From positions 124,001-188,000 of the forward strand of contig NZ_LOKZ01000003.1 in the NCBI RefSeq assembly GCF_002211365.1: 64,000 nt of DNA, given 5' to 3'. Position numbers and translations under genes: made by a program. This stretch comes from Rhizobium sp. R711 (lineage in GTDB: Bacteria > Pseudomonadota > Alphaproteobacteria > Rhizobiales > Rhizobiaceae). Below are positions 17,103 through 27,510 of the stretch, in pieces. The notes beneath the pieces were generated by a model. It ran no database searches and had not been told where the DNA came from. It saw nothing but the letters and a program-made list of their open reading frames with translations. The first letter of the stretch is position 1. Every line of letters begins with the position of its first letter.

Positions 17103-18467
17103 CTAACTCCTGTCGGAAGAAGACGCGAAATCGCTGCGGACGATGCCATGGCGCTGCAGCTTGTCGTAGAATGTCTTCCTGGGAATGCCGAGCTCCGCGA
17201 TGGTACGACGCACGTCGCCGTCATTAGCGTTCAGCGCTTCGCGAATAATGTGGGCCTCGTATCGCTCCAGCCGGTCCGGCAGCGACAGGGTTTCGTCCGT
17301 CACAGGTGCTGCTGCAGCAGTTTGGTCCGAGATGTGGCCAACGCCGAGGACAAACCGCTCTGCAAAATGTGACAGTTCGCGAACGTTGCCCGGCCAGTCA
17401 TATTCCCGCAGGTGGCGATGGACGGACGAGGGGATAGCAGGCACGTCGCGCTTGAAGCGGCTCGCGGCGCGCTCGGCGAAGTAGCCGAAAAGAAGCGGAA
17501 CGTCGTCCCGGCGCTCCTTGAGTGGTGGGATCGAGATCGTCACGACGTTGAGCCGATAGTATAGATCCTCGCGGAAGTCGCCACGTTGGCGGGGATCGCT
17601 GAGATCGATCTTGGAGGCGGCAACGACGCGCAGATCGACCGGCCGGACCTCGTTCGTGCCAAGCGGCGTCACCTCGCGCATTTCGAGCACGCGCAACATC
17701 TGTACCTGCGTTGCCGGCGGCATGCTCTCGATCTCGTCCAGAAAGAGCGTGCCGCCGCTGGCATGTTCGATGCGCCCGACGCGCTTCTTCTGAGCGCCGG
17801 TAAAGGCGCCAGGCTCGTGACCGAACAGCTCGCTTTCAACGACGCTTTCAGGCAGCGCTCCGCAGTTGAGCGCGACGAAATTGCCCGCTGCGCGTCGGCT
17901 CCAGCGGTGCAATAGGCTTGCCACCACCTCCTTGCCGCTGCCGGTCTCACCCGTCAGGAGAACATCGACATCCGTATCGGCAATCTGCCGCAAGGTGTGC
18001 CGCAGCCGTTCCATCGCCGGTGTCTGTCCGATCAGCGGCAGGTCGTCACGCGCCTGTTCGGTCGCTTTCCGCAAAAACCGGTTCTCCATCACGAGACGAC
18101 GCTTTTCGGCAGCGCGGCGCACGCTCTGGATGAGCCGGTCTGTCGCAAAGGGTTTCGTGATGAAGTCGTAAACGCCATCCTGCATGGCTTTCACTGCCAT
18201 CGGAATGTCGCCGTGGCCGGTGACCAGAATGACCGGCAGGTCCTCGTCTTGCTGTCGCACGCGGCTGAAGAGCTGCAAGCCATCGATCTCAGGCATCCGG
18301 ATGTCGGAAACGAGAACGCCTGCGAAATCCGAGTTCAATGCCGCCAACGCTTCGCCGGCGTGGGAAAAGGCGGAAACGGCGAAGCCGGCGAGTTCGAGCG
18401 TCTGCTTGGTTGCCCGCAGCAGGCCTCTGTCGTCGTCGACGAGGAAGATCGGCGTCACGTCGTTCAT
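17103..18467 (-). CDS. dctD: C4-dicarboxylate transport response regulator DctD
   Basis: NtrC-family activator of sigma-54 promoters that turns on dctA when DctB senses dicarboxylates. The 454-residue protein has a receiver domain with phosphoacceptor D55 (VSDIRMPE), T84 and K105. The AAA+ domain has Walker A GETGSGKE (173-180) and the sigma-54-contacting GAFTGA loop (220-225). A Fis-type helix-turn-helix lies at the C-terminus ([20 protein letters not shown]). Its start codon overlaps the dctB stop by four bases. Its predicted binding sites lie upstream of dctA. Confidence 0.96.
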   Translation of the reverse strand: MNDVTPIFLVDDDRGLLRATKQTLELAGFAVSAFSHAGEALAALNSDFAGVLVSDIRMPEIDGLQLFSRVRQQDEDLPVILVTGHGDIPMAVKAMQDGVYDFITKPFATDRLIQSVRRAAEKRRLVMENRFLRKATEQARDDLPLIGQTPAMERLRHTLRQIADTDVDVLLTGETGSGKEVVASLLHRWSRRAAGNFVALNCGALPESVVESELFGHEPGAFTGAQKKRVGRIEHASGGTLFLDEIESMPPATQVQMLRVLEMREVTPLGTNEVRPVDLRVVAASKIDLSDPRQRGDFREDLYYRLNVVTISIPPLKERRDDVPLLFGYFAERAASRFKRDVPAIPSSVHRHLREYDWPGNVRELSHFAERFVLGVGHISDQTAAAAPVTDETLSLPDRLERYEAHIIREALNANDGDVRRTIAELGIPRKTFYDKLQRHGIVRSDFASSSDRS

Positions 18468-20329
18468 GCCCTGGCCTTCCGTAAATGCACTGTAAAGCAG
18501 GTTCCTGTTTCATCGCTGGTTACGTCGATGCGACCGCCGTAGTCTGCCACGATGTCCTTGGAAATCACGAGGCCAAGGCCCAGGCCTCTTTCCTTAGAGG
18601 TGTTGAACGGGGTGAAAAGTGACTTCAGGATAACGGGCGAAATACCCGGACCATTGTCGGCGACCTCGATCGCAGCCTCGTCGTCCGTCTCGCTCACCGA
18701 GACGTCGACCCTGGCATCGGCCCGTCCATCAAGGGCTTCCAAGGCGTTTTGGAACAGGTTGATCAGAATCTGCTCAAGCCTGATCCGGTTGCCAAGCACA
18801 CATAGCCCTGCAGGGGGCGGGCGGATGTGGAGCGCCTCCAGCTGGCCGGCAAATCGGCTTTTCAGCAGAACCACCGCCCCATCGATAACGCCACGCAATT
18901 CAACGGGCTCCGGTGCTACACGGCCTTTGCGCGCGAACGCCTTCAATTCGTCGGTAATCGCGCCAATCCGCTCGGTGAGGCCGGCGATCGCTTCGAGGTT
19001 TTCATCGACGGGAGTCGTTTGCTTGCGCTCCAGGAAGACGCGGGCATTGTCCGCGTAAGCGCGTATGGTTGCGACGGGTTGGTTGATCTCATGCGCGACG
19101 CCTGCCGCGACCTGACCCAGGATCGCAAGCCGGTTCGCCTGCACCAGCTCTTGCTGGACGATCTGAAGTCTCGCTTCAGTTTCTCTGTGATCGGAAATTT
19201 CGGCCTGCAAACGGTCGCGTGCCCGGCTGAGATCGTCGGTTCGCGCGATGACCCGTCGTTCTAGCTCCTCACGCATGGCCTGTTCTTCCGCGATCTTTGT
19301 GGCAGCCGCCTTACGTCTCCACAAAAGAAAGGCCGCGATCGCAAGAAGCGGCAGAAGGACGGCCAGCGACAGCAGTCGCATTTCACGAACCGACGCCGCG
19401 ACCGGCGCGTCGGTCGGCACAAGGTACTCGAGATGCCACGGAGTGGTCGGGACGGGTGTCAAAAGGCGCAAATACTGGCCCTCGCCACTGCCGGGAAGAA
19501 CAGCGGCGACAAGCGAAGCCTCGGCGTCGATCGGCTGAGGGCGCATGATCGGCAAAGTCGCAAGCGGCGCGCCGCCGAACTGCAGACTGTTGCGGATGGC
19601 GGCAAGGTCGGCCTCCGGCACGGGCCTGTTCATCATGAAACGCCAGGAGGGAATGCTGGTAATCAGAACCACGCCGCGATCGTCGGTGACATAAACAGGG
19701 CGGTGCGTATCGCGCCAATCGCTTTCAAGCTGATCAAATTCAAACTTGACAACCACGACGCCGAGAGGTGCCGCTGCGCTGCCCACACGGCGCGAAATGT
19801 AGAGGCCAGGCCGCTTGCTCACGCTGCCGAGGGCAAAGTGCTCGGCAGTTCCGTCGTCCATCGCCTTTGTGAAGTAGTCGCGGAAGGTGTAGTCGTTGCC
19901 GACAAAGCTGATCGGCTCCCGCCAATTGCTCGAGGAGACGGCGATGCCGTTGGGACCGATGACGTACAGCACGGCGGCCTGCGTTCCCGTGACGAGCCGC
20001 TCGAGCTTCCGGTTCAATATGTCGATCGCATCGCTGCTTTTGGAGGACAGGGCATCGAAAACCTGTTGGTCCTCGGCAAGAAGCAGAGGCAAAGCGCGCG
20101 GCCTTTCCAAAACTGCGTTGAGGAGCGCGACCTTGAGGCTGGCGTCGGTTCGGCTTTGGCTCGCAATCGTGTCAATGGCGGAGCGGCGCCCATAGACCGT
20201 GGCGCCAAACAACGCGGTAAGGATCAGTACCGCCGAAACGGAGGCAAACAGAATCCACGCCCGCCGTATACGCCGGCTGACGCGGTAAACAGAGCTGAAA
20301 CCTGATGTCGAAGGAGACTGCAGCATCAT
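18464..20329 (-). CDS. dctB: C4-dicarboxylate sensor histidine kinase DctB
   Basis: Membrane sensor kinase for succinate, malate and fumarate. The 621-residue protein has transmembrane segments at about 24-46 and 317-337 that flank a periplasmic double-PAS-like sensor domain. That domain carries the dicarboxylate-sensor motif [13 protein letters not shown] (145-157) and GLYISRRV (175-182). A coiled-coil linker follows, then the HisKA domain with H413 (GVAHEINQP) and an HATPase domain with [14 protein letters not shown] and [12 protein letters not shown]. The start ATG-ATG is at 20329. It forms an overlapping operon with dctD and is divergent from dctA, the classical rhizobial arrangement. Confidence 0.96.
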   Translation of the reverse strand: MMLQSPSTSGFSSVYRVSRRIRRAWILFASVSAVLILTALFGATVYGRRSAIDTIASQSRTDASLKVALLNAVLERPRALPLLLAEDQQVFDALSSKSSDAIDILNRKLERLVTGTQAAVLYVIGPNGIAVSSSNWREPISFVGNDYTFRDYFTKAMDDGTAEHFALGSVSKRPGLYISRRVGSAAAPLGVVVVKFEFDQLESDWRDTHRPVYVTDDRGVVLITSIPSWRFMMNRPVPEADLAAIRNSLQFGGAPLATLPIMRPQPIDAEASLVAAVLPGSGEGQYLRLLTPVPTTPWHLEYLVPTDAPVAASVREMRLLSLAVLLPLLAIAAFLLWRRKAAATKIAEEQAMREELERRVIARTDDLSRARDRLQAEISDHRETEARLQIVQQELVQANRLAILGQVAAGVAHEINQPVATIRAYADNARVFLERKQTTPVDENLEAIAGLTERIGAITDELKAFARKGRVAPEPVELRGVIDGAVVLLKSRFAGQLEALHIRPPPAGLCVLGNRIRLEQILINLFQNALEALDGRADARVDVSVSETDDEAAIEVADNGPGISPVILKSLFTPFNTSKERGLGLGLVISKDIVADYGGRIDVTSDETGTCFTVHLRKARA

Positions 20330-20333
20330 TCAC

Positions 20334-20388
20334 TTTGTGCGTAATTTCGGACTTCCGTCAAATCAATTTGTGCGAAAATACGCGCAAA
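20334..20388 (+). promoter_or_regulatory. Tandem DctD upstream activating sites
   Basis: Two copies of the half-site TTTGTGCG (20334-20341 and 20367-20374) lie 33 bases apart, about three helical turns. The promoter-proximal copy is completed by the opposing arm CGCGCAAA (20381-20388), giving a good inverted repeat; the distal one has only a poor second arm. The position 70-140 bases upstream of the sigma-54 promoter fits enhancer sites for DctD. Confidence 0.7.
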
Positions 20389-20460
20389 TCCTCCAATGTG
20401 CGATGAGGTGAATTCGATAAAGATATTATTAATCAAAGGCTTAATTTGAATACCGCAACT

Positions 20461-20476
20461 TGGCACGCATGTTGCA
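20461..20476 (+). promoter_or_regulatory. Sigma-54 promoter of dctA
   Basis: TGGCACGCATGTTGCA is an exact match to the -24/-12 pattern (TGGCAC, five bases, TTGCA). It lies about 90 bases upstream of the dctA start. Confidence 0.92.
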
Positions 20477-20567
20477 ATGCCTTCTCAAACAGCCGCGTGA
20501 GCTGTTGACTTGGTAACGCAATCGCCCCGGGAGGCCACCTTTGGTTTTGGGGCACATGGAGGACATC

Positions 20568-21902
20568 ATGGGTGCAGCAATTCCAGTCGCGCGGCCGCGC
20601 GACAAGGTTCCCTTCTATCGGCTTCTCTACGTGCAGGTTCTTGCCGCCATCTGTGCTGGCATCCTGCTCGGTCATTTCTATCCCGACATCGGCACTTCTC
20701 TGAAGCCACTTGGCGACGCTTTCATCAAGCTCGTCAAGATGATCATCGCCCCGGTCATCTTCTTGACCGTCGCGACCGGCGTCGCCGGCATGTCGGATCT
20801 GCAGAAGGTCGGACGCGTTGCCGGCAAGGCAATGCTATACTTCCTCGTCTTTTCAACGCTGGCACTGGCGGTCGGTCTGCTGATCGCCAACGTCATCCAG
20901 CCGGGTGCCGGCATGCATATCGATCCGGCGACGCTGGATGCCAAGGCCGTGGAAAGTTACGCGGCGAAGGCTCATGACGCGACGGTCACCGGCTTCCTGA
21001 TGAACATTATTCCGAACACGATCGTGGGAGCCTTTGCCGACGGCGACATTCTTCAGGTGTTGTTCTTCTCCGTCCTGTTCGGCATCGCGCTTGCCATGGT
21101 TGGTGATCGCGGACGCCCGGTCGTGGATTTTCTGCAGGCCCTGACGGCACCCGTCTTCAAGCTGGTGGCGGTCCTGATGAAAGCTGCTCCAATCGGCGCT
21201 TTCGGTGCCATGGCTTTCACGATCGGCAAATACGGCATCGGCTCGATTGCAAACCTGGCAATGCTGATCGGGACGTTCTACCTGACATCGCTGCTCTTCG
21301 TTCTAGTCGTTCTCGGCGCCGTCGCCCGCTACAACGGTTTCTCGATCCTGGCGCTGATCCGCTACATCAAGGAAGAACTGCTGCTGGTGCTCGGCACCTC
21401 TTCTTCGGAAGCAGCACTTCCCGGTCTCATGGCCAAGATGGAACAGGCGGGCTGCAAGCGCTCTGTCGTCGGTCTCGTCATTCCGACGGGCTATTCCTTC
21501 AACTTGGACGGCACGAACATCTATATGACGCTCGCGGCACTCTTCATCGCGCAGGCGACGGACACGCCGCTGACGCTGGCAGATCAGATCCTGCTTCTGC
21601 TGGTTGCGATGTTGAGCTCCAAGGGCGCTGCCGGCATCACCGGTGCCGGCTTTATCACGCTCGCCGCAACGCTCTCGGTCGTGCCTTCGGTTCCCGTTGC
21701 CGGCATGGCGCTGATCCTCGGCATCGATCGCTTTATGTCGGAATGCCGCGCACTGACGAATTTTGTCGGCAACGCGGTTGCGACGGTCGTCGTCGCCCGC
21801 TGGGAAAATGAGCTTGACCAGACGAAGTTTGCTGCTGCGATGGCCGGCAAGTTGCCGCAGGAACCGGCAGACGGCGTGCTGGCTCTGCAGGCTGCGGAAT
21901 AA
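20568..21902 (+). CDS. dctA: C4-dicarboxylate:cation symporter DctA
   Basis: Takes up succinate, malate and fumarate; in rhizobia needed in nodules and for free-living growth on dicarboxylates. The 444-residue membrane protein belongs to the DAACS/glutamate transporter family: [16 protein letters not shown], the serine-rich hairpin [30 protein letters not shown] and the last motif [16 protein letters not shown] ([13 protein letters not shown]). The start at 20568 is preferred because GGAGG is five bases upstream and the length then equals that of known rhizobial DctA; an ATG at 20541 in the same frame would add nine residues. It is driven by the sigma-54 promoter and ends in a terminator. Confidence 0.97.
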   Translation: MGAAIPVARPRDKVPFYRLLYVQVLAAICAGILLGHFYPDIGTSLKPLGDAFIKLVKMIIAPVIFLTVATGVAGMSDLQKVGRVAGKAMLYFLVFSTLALAVGLLIANVIQPGAGMHIDPATLDAKAVESYAAKAHDATVTGFLMNIIPNTIVGAFADGDILQVLFFSVLFGIALAMVGDRGRPVVDFLQALTAPVFKLVAVLMKAAPIGAFGAMAFTIGKYGIGSIANLAMLIGTFYLTSLLFVLVVLGAVARYNGFSILALIRYIKEELLLVLGTSSSEAALPGLMAKMEQAGCKRSVVGLVIPTGYSFNLDGTNIYMTLAALFIAQATDTPLTLADQILLLLVAMLSSKGAAGITGAGFITLAATLSVVPSVPVAGMALILGIDRFMSECRALTNFVGNAVATVVVARWENELDQTKFAAAMAGKLPQEPADGVLALQAAE

Positions 21903-21938
21903 CGCTTCGCCGCAAGACACAGGAAATGTGACAGAAAG

Positions 21939-21968
21939 GTCCGCGCTCGCTGGGGCGCGGACGTTTTC
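21939..21968 (+). terminator. Rho-independent terminator after dctA
   Basis: GTCCGCGC (21939-21946) pairs perfectly with GCGCGGAC (21955-21962) and is followed by GTTTTC. The run of T residues is short, but the stem is very stable. Confidence 0.75.
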
Positions 21969-21977
21969 ATTGACGGC

Positions 21978-23222
21978 TTACCAAGCGAGATCCAGTCGAT
22001 CCAATCCGTGGAAGTGATAAACGTCTTTCACGACGGGTGTCCGGGCAAGCCTCAACCCCGGCAGCCGCTCGAAGAGAATTGGGAGGACGACGTTTAGCTC
22101 AAGCCGGGCCAGCGGTGCCCCAATGCAGAAGTGGATGCCAGCGCCAAAGGAGAGATTTGGAGCCTCGTTGCGATCAGGCCTGAAGGCGAGCGGATCGCTG
22201 AACTTTGCCGGGTCGAGATTGGCGGCGGCCAGAATGAGGCTGACCTTGTCGCCTCGCTTGAATGAAATGCCATCGATCTCAACCGGCTCCAACGCCCAGC
22301 GCTGGAAAATGTGAACCGGTGCGCAGATGCGCAGGGACTCTTCAACGGTTCGTTCGGTCGTGGCCTCGTCCTTGAAAAGATCGGCCGGATCGCGCCCGCT
22401 GTCCAGGATGATGCGCACCGAATTGCCGATCTGGTGGACCGTCGCCTCATGACCGGCATTGAGCAGGACGATCGTCGTCGAAACGAGTTCGTCCTCGGTC
22501 AAATACTGGCCCTTGTGTTCGGTATGGATCATGTGCGTCAGGAGGTCGTCACGCGGGTCGGCACGGCGCTCGGCAATGACAGTTTTTACATAGTCGGAAA
22601 ACTCCTTCGCAGCCCGCTCGGCACCATCCTCATCCTCGCGGGTGCGACCGAAGAGATACATGCGGATGTAGGCATGGGACCACTTCAGGAGCTGCGGTCC
22701 CATTTCCTCCGGAATGCCGATCATGCGGGCAATCATCGTCACCGGAATGATGTCGGAAAATGCTGAAAGCAACTCGACTTCGTTGTCTTTCTCAAAGCCG
22801 TCAATGAGCTTGTTGGCAAGCTCGGCAAGCTCTGGCTTCATCCTCTCCACGTGGCGGGAGACAAAAGCGCGATTGACGAGCGTTCGCAGGCGCGTGTGCT
22901 CAGGCGGCTCCAGCTCAAGCAAGGAGTATCGTTCAGCGAGGTCGAAGTTCGCGACGTGCTTGTCCGGCTCGGGAAGGTCGAGTTCTTCGCGGCTTGCGAT
23001 GTGCAGGATCTGGCGGCCGAAACGACGATCGCGCAGCAGGCTGTTGACGTGGTCGTAGCCTGTGAAGAACCACTGCTTCTGCTGCTCCCAATAGAATGTG
23101 GGGCAGTGCGCGTGCAAAGCGGCGTAGACGGTGTTCGGATCGCTGTAAAAGGCTGGATTGCTTGCGTCCAGGGAGACGTGGCGTGTCGTGGTGTCAATGG
23201 AAAGGAAAGGTGGGATCATCAT
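21978..23222 (-). CDS. Cytochrome P450
   Basis: A 414-residue soluble bacterial class I-type P450. Heme ligand C366 in FGAGIHFCIGAP; K-helix ExxR at E295-R298 (EESLR); PERF-like region FRPDR. The I-helix reads NAGHEATVHQ (255-264): the conserved acid (E259) is present, but the usual oxygen-activating threonine is A260. No redox partner gene is nearby, and the CYP family and substrate are unknown. It lies 42 bases after the GGDEF gene on the same strand and may be co-transcribed. Its stop is close to the dctA terminator. Confidence 0.93.
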   Translation of the reverse strand: MMIPPFLSIDTTTRHVSLDASNPAFYSDPNTVYAALHAHCPTFYWEQQKQWFFTGYDHVNSLLRDRRFGRQILHIASREELDLPEPDKHVANFDLAERYSLLELEPPEHTRLRTLVNRAFVSRHVERMKPELAELANKLIDGFEKDNEVELLSAFSDIIPVTMIARMIGIPEEMGPQLLKWSHAYIRMYLFGRTREDEDGAERAAKEFSDYVKTVIAERRADPRDDLLTHMIHTEHKGQYLTEDELVSTTIVLLNAGHEATVHQIGNSVRIILDSGRDPADLFKDEATTERTVEESLRICAPVHIFQRWALEPVEIDGISFKRGDKVSLILAAANLDPAKFSDPLAFRPDRNEAPNLSFGAGIHFCIGAPLARLELNVVLPILFERLPGLRLARTPVVKDVYHFHGLDRLDLAW

Positions 23223-23264
23223 GTTTCGAGGCTTAGCGGATTTGCCAAGCCTCGAAAAGATGGG

Positions 23265-24515
<1,251 letters not shown>

Positions 24516-24895
24516 GGCAATACCCCTTGCATTGCGCGTATTCTTTCGGAAGAAACTGGCAACTTCATTAATTGCGCCTGGCCCGTCGGTGCATTTTTGT
24601 GCCGAATTGTCGTTAGGCTTTCTGGCCTGTAAACGCAGCGCAGTCGCAACCGGATTCAGAATTCGTTCATCCTGGCATTGACAAAAGCTGTGCGGGAGCG
24701 CGATCGCCGCTCGCTCTTCGAAGCTATTTGCAGGAATGAGCCCATATCGGACGAAAAGTTGTTCGCCTTGCGCCTGCCCCTCTTAACGTTATCCATCAGC
24801 GCGTCTTGAAGAGGAGGGCAGGGAAGCTCTATGTAGGGATAAGGCATTTTCTTTGATTCCCGGCCATAGCCGGCAGACGTTGACAAAGGACGCAC
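24516..24895. other. Divergent intergenic region between GGDEF gene and clpP
   Basis: 380 bases. It holds the RpoH-like promoter of clpP (listed separately) and should hold the promoter of the GGDEF-P450 pair, which I cannot place. No other gene or RNA is evident. Confidence 0.4.
24805..24834 (+). promoter_or_regulatory. RpoH (heat-shock sigma)-type promoter of clpP
   Basis: CTTGAA (24805-24810), 17-base spacer, TCTATGT (24828-24834). This matches six of seven positions of the alphaproteobacterial RpoH -10 pattern and a good -35, and sits about 60 bases before the clpP start. Confidence 0.65.
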
Positions 24896-25525
24896 ATGAG
24901 AAACCCAGTCGATACCGCTATGGCACTCGTGCCGATGGTCGTGGAACAGACCAATCGCGGTGAACGCTCCTACGACATCTATTCGCGCCTGCTCAAGGAA
25001 CGCATCATCTTCCTGACTGGCCCGGTCGAGGATCACATGGCGACGCTTGTCTGCGCCCAGCTCCTCTTCCTCGAGGCCGAGAACCCGAAGAAGGAAATCG
25101 CGCTCTACATCAACTCGCCGGGTGGCGTCGTTACTGCCGGTATGGCGATCTACGACACGATGCAGTTCATCAAGCCTGCGGTCTCGACGCTCTGCATCGG
25201 ACAGGCCGCCTCCATGGGCTCGCTACTTCTGGCCGCCGGTCACAAGGACATGCGCTTTGCCACCCCGAATTCCCGTATCATGGTGCATCAGCCATCGGGC
25301 GGATTCCAGGGCCAGGCATCGGACATCGAGCGTCACGCCCGCGATATTCTGAAGATGAAGCGCCGCCTCAATGAAGTTTACGTCAAGCATACCGGCCGCA
25401 CCTACGAGGAGGTCGAAAAGACCCTCGACCGCGACCACTTCATGGATGCGGACGAGGCTCAGACCTGGGGTGTCATCGACAAGGTCCTGACATCTCGCGT
25501 CGAGATGGAAGGCGATGCCGCCTAG
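24896..25525 (+). CDS. clpP: ATP-dependent Clp protease proteolytic subunit
   Basis: Barrel-forming serine protease subunit that works with ClpX or ClpA. The 209-residue protein has the triad S106 ([14 protein letters not shown]), H131 (MVHQPSGG) and D180 (LDRDHFMD), and the [14 protein letters not shown] handle region. AAGGA precedes the ATG. It is followed by clpX after 293 bases. The RpoH-like promoter suggests heat-shock induction. Rhizobia usually have further clpP paralogues elsewhere. Confidence 0.97.
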   Translation: MRNPVDTAMALVPMVVEQTNRGERSYDIYSRLLKERIIFLTGPVEDHMATLVCAQLLFLEAENPKKEIALYINSPGGVVTAGMAIYDTMQFIKPAVSTLCIGQAASMGSLLLAAGHKDMRFATPNSRIMVHQPSGGFQGQASDIERHARDILKMKRRLNEVYVKHTGRTYEEVEKTLDRDHFMDADEAQTWGVIDKVLTSRVEMEGDAA

Positions 25526-25624
25526 TGATAAGCAGGGATGGTGTTGTATCCGCCACAGTTCTATCTCATTTGTGATCGAACAAGGGAAGAAACCCGGTGG
25601 CGGGTGCGGCAATCTCAAGTATTA

Positions 25625-25654
25625 ATGCTATGTTGAATTTTTATGACATAGCAT
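25625..25654. repeat. Perfect inverted repeat in the clpP-clpX spacer
   Basis: ATGCTATGT (25625-25633) and ACATAGCAT (25646-25654) are perfect inverted copies with a 12-base A+T-rich spacer; the arm centres are 21 bases apart, two helical turns. It may be a protein-binding operator for clpX or an RNA stem; there is no T-run, so it is not a classic terminator. Confidence 0.6.
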
Positions 25655-25818
25655 CGGCAGTCGAAGGGGAATTCGTTGCCGCCGGAGCCAGGACAGCTTA
25701 GTTTGGACCGGTTCGTACCCCTTAAAGGCCTTGGCCGGCTGGGGCTCCAAACGTGGAGCAGGCCAATGAGTGGACCGTATTTTCACCTTGAAATGCGGCG
25801 TGCTGGAAGGAAAGTGAT

Positions 25819-27096
25819 ATGAGCAAGGTCAGCGGCAGCAACGGCGGCGACTCTAAAAACACCCTGTACTGCTCCTTCTGCGGAAAGAGCCAGCACGAAG
25901 TCCGGAAGCTGATTGCCGGACCGACGGTTTTCATTTGCGATGAATGCGTCGAATTGTGCATGGACATCATTCGCGAAGAGAACAAGTCCTCGATGGTCAA
26001 GTCCCGTGATGGCGTTCCTACGCCCCAGGACATCATCAAGGTTCTCGACGAATACGTCATTGGCCAGCGCCAGGCGAAGAAGATCCTGTCGGTCGCCGTT
26101 CACAACCATTACAAGCGCCTCGCGCATGCCACGAAGAACAGCGAAGTCGAACTGGCGAAGTCGAACATCATGCTGGTCGGCCCGACCGGTTGCGGCAAGA
26201 CGTATCTTGCCCAGACGCTCGCTCGCATCATCGACGTTCCCTTCACCATGGCCGATGCGACGACGCTGACGGAAGCCGGCTATGTCGGTGAAGACGTCGA
26301 AAACATCATCCTGAAGCTGCTGCAGGCCGCCGACTACAACGTCGAGCGTGCTCAGCGCGGCATCGTCTACATCGACGAAGTCGACAAGATTTCGCGTAAG
26401 TCCGACAACCCGTCGATCACGCGCGATGTGTCGGGTGAGGGCGTTCAGCAGGCGCTTCTGAAGATCATGGAAGGCACGGTCGCTTCGGTGCCGCCGCAGG
26501 GAGGCCGCAAGCATCCGCAGCAGGAATTCCTGCAGGTCGATACCACGAATATCCTGTTCATCTGCGGCGGCGCATTCGCGGGCCTCGACAAGATCATCTC
26601 CGCCCGTGGCGAGAAGACCTCGATTGGCTTCGGCGCGACCGTCAAGGCTCCGGACGACCGCCGCGTCGGCGAAGTCCTGCGCGAGCTGGAGCCGGAAGAT
26701 CTGGTCAAGTTCGGCCTCATTCCCGAGTTCATTGGTCGTCTGCCGGTTCTGGCGACGCTCGAGGATCTCGACGAGGATGCGCTGATCCAGATCTTGTCCG
26801 AGCCGAAGAACGCCCTGATCAAGCAGTACCAGCGCCTGTTCGAGATGGAAGACGTGGAACTGACCTTCCACGAGGACGCTCTTCGCGAGATCGCCCGCAA
26901 GGCGATTGTTCGCAAGACGGGTGCTCGCGGCCTTCGTTCGATCATGGAAAAGATCCTGCTCGACACGATGTTCGAACTGCCGGCGCTGGAAGGTGTCCGC
27001 GAGGTCGTCATCTCCGAGGAAGTGGCACGCGGCTCCGCCCGTCCGCTTTACATCTATGCCGATCGTCAGGATGAGAAGGCCAACGCTTCGGCGTGA
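25819..27096 (+). CDS. clpX: ATP-dependent Clp protease ATP-binding subunit ClpX
   Basis: Hexameric AAA+ unfoldase that feeds substrates to ClpP. The 425-residue protein has the N-terminal zinc-binding domain (C18, C21, C40, C43), Walker A GPTGCGKT (121-128), Walker B IVYIDE (182-187), the pore loop GYVGEDVE and the sensor region [20 protein letters not shown] precedes the ATG. It lies between clpP and lon, the standard alphaproteobacterial order, and ends with a strong terminator, so lon is transcribed separately. Confidence 0.98.
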   Translation: MSKVSGSNGGDSKNTLYCSFCGKSQHEVRKLIAGPTVFICDECVELCMDIIREENKSSMVKSRDGVPTPQDIIKVLDEYVIGQRQAKKILSVAVHNHYKRLAHATKNSEVELAKSNIMLVGPTGCGKTYLAQTLARIIDVPFTMADATTLTEAGYVGEDVENIILKLLQAADYNVERAQRGIVYIDEVDKISRKSDNPSITRDVSGEGVQQALLKIMEGTVASVPPQGGRKHPQQEFLQVDTTNILFICGGAFAGLDKIISARGEKTSIGFGATVKAPDDRRVGEVLRELEPEDLVKFGLIPEFIGRLPVLATLEDLDEDALIQILSEPKNALIKQYQRLFEMEDVELTFHEDALREIARKAIVRKTGARGLRSIMEKILLDTMFELPALEGVREVVISEEVARGSARPLYIYADRQDEKANASA

Positions 27097-27135
27097 GGCA
27101 TTAGAGATATCCTTACGATACGAACCGTGAATTTA

Positions 27136-27168
27136 AGGGGCTTGCCGTTGGCAGGCCCCTTTCTATTT
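27136..27168 (+). terminator. Rho-independent terminator after clpX
   Basis: An 11-bp stem (27136-27146 with 27150-27160, one wobble pair), three-base loop, then TTTCTATTTC. Confidence 0.85.
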
Positions 27169-27510
27169 CAAAACCAGTGCACGAGCCTGATAAATCTTGC
27201 TAAAGAGGTCTGAAAGCGCCTCTGCTACGGTTGCGGATTCCCACGTCCGTGGCAATTATGGAATGATTCCGTTGGTGTGTTTCGGCCTTGTGTGTTAGCC
27301 GGCGCGGAAGTGGTAAGCGCCGGCCAAGCCAGGCGCTCCAGAGTGAAGGTGTTCCGTTGTCGCATAGCTGTCATGTCCAGGGGGGCACCGGCCATGGCGC
27401 AGCTTGAAAAGCATAGTCAGAACCTCCACTTGTTGTTTCAAGTGGAGTGCGGCCGGTTCTAGTGGCCGCGCCAGAAGAGCCCGGAAACGGGACGATGGAA
27501 AGGAAATAAA
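27169..27510. other. Long upstream region of lon with two stem-loops
   Basis: 342 bases between the clpX terminator and lon. It contains GCCGGCGC/GCGCCGGC (27298-27305 and 27317-27324), a CTTGAA element (27403-27408) that could be part of an RpoH promoter with a weak -10, and a perfect 9-bp inverted repeat at 27424-27447. No credible gene is seen. Confidence 0.5.
27424..27447. repeat. Perfect inverted repeat upstream of lon
   Basis: CTCCACTTG (27424-27432) and CAAGTGGAG (27439-27447) with a six-base spacer. Located 63 bases before the lon ATG; either an operator or a leader hairpin. Confidence 0.6.

Noticed and set aside
25787..25792. CTTGAA just before clpX as an RpoH promoter
   Set aside because: Only about 25 bases separate it from the start codon, leaving no space for a -10 element and leader.
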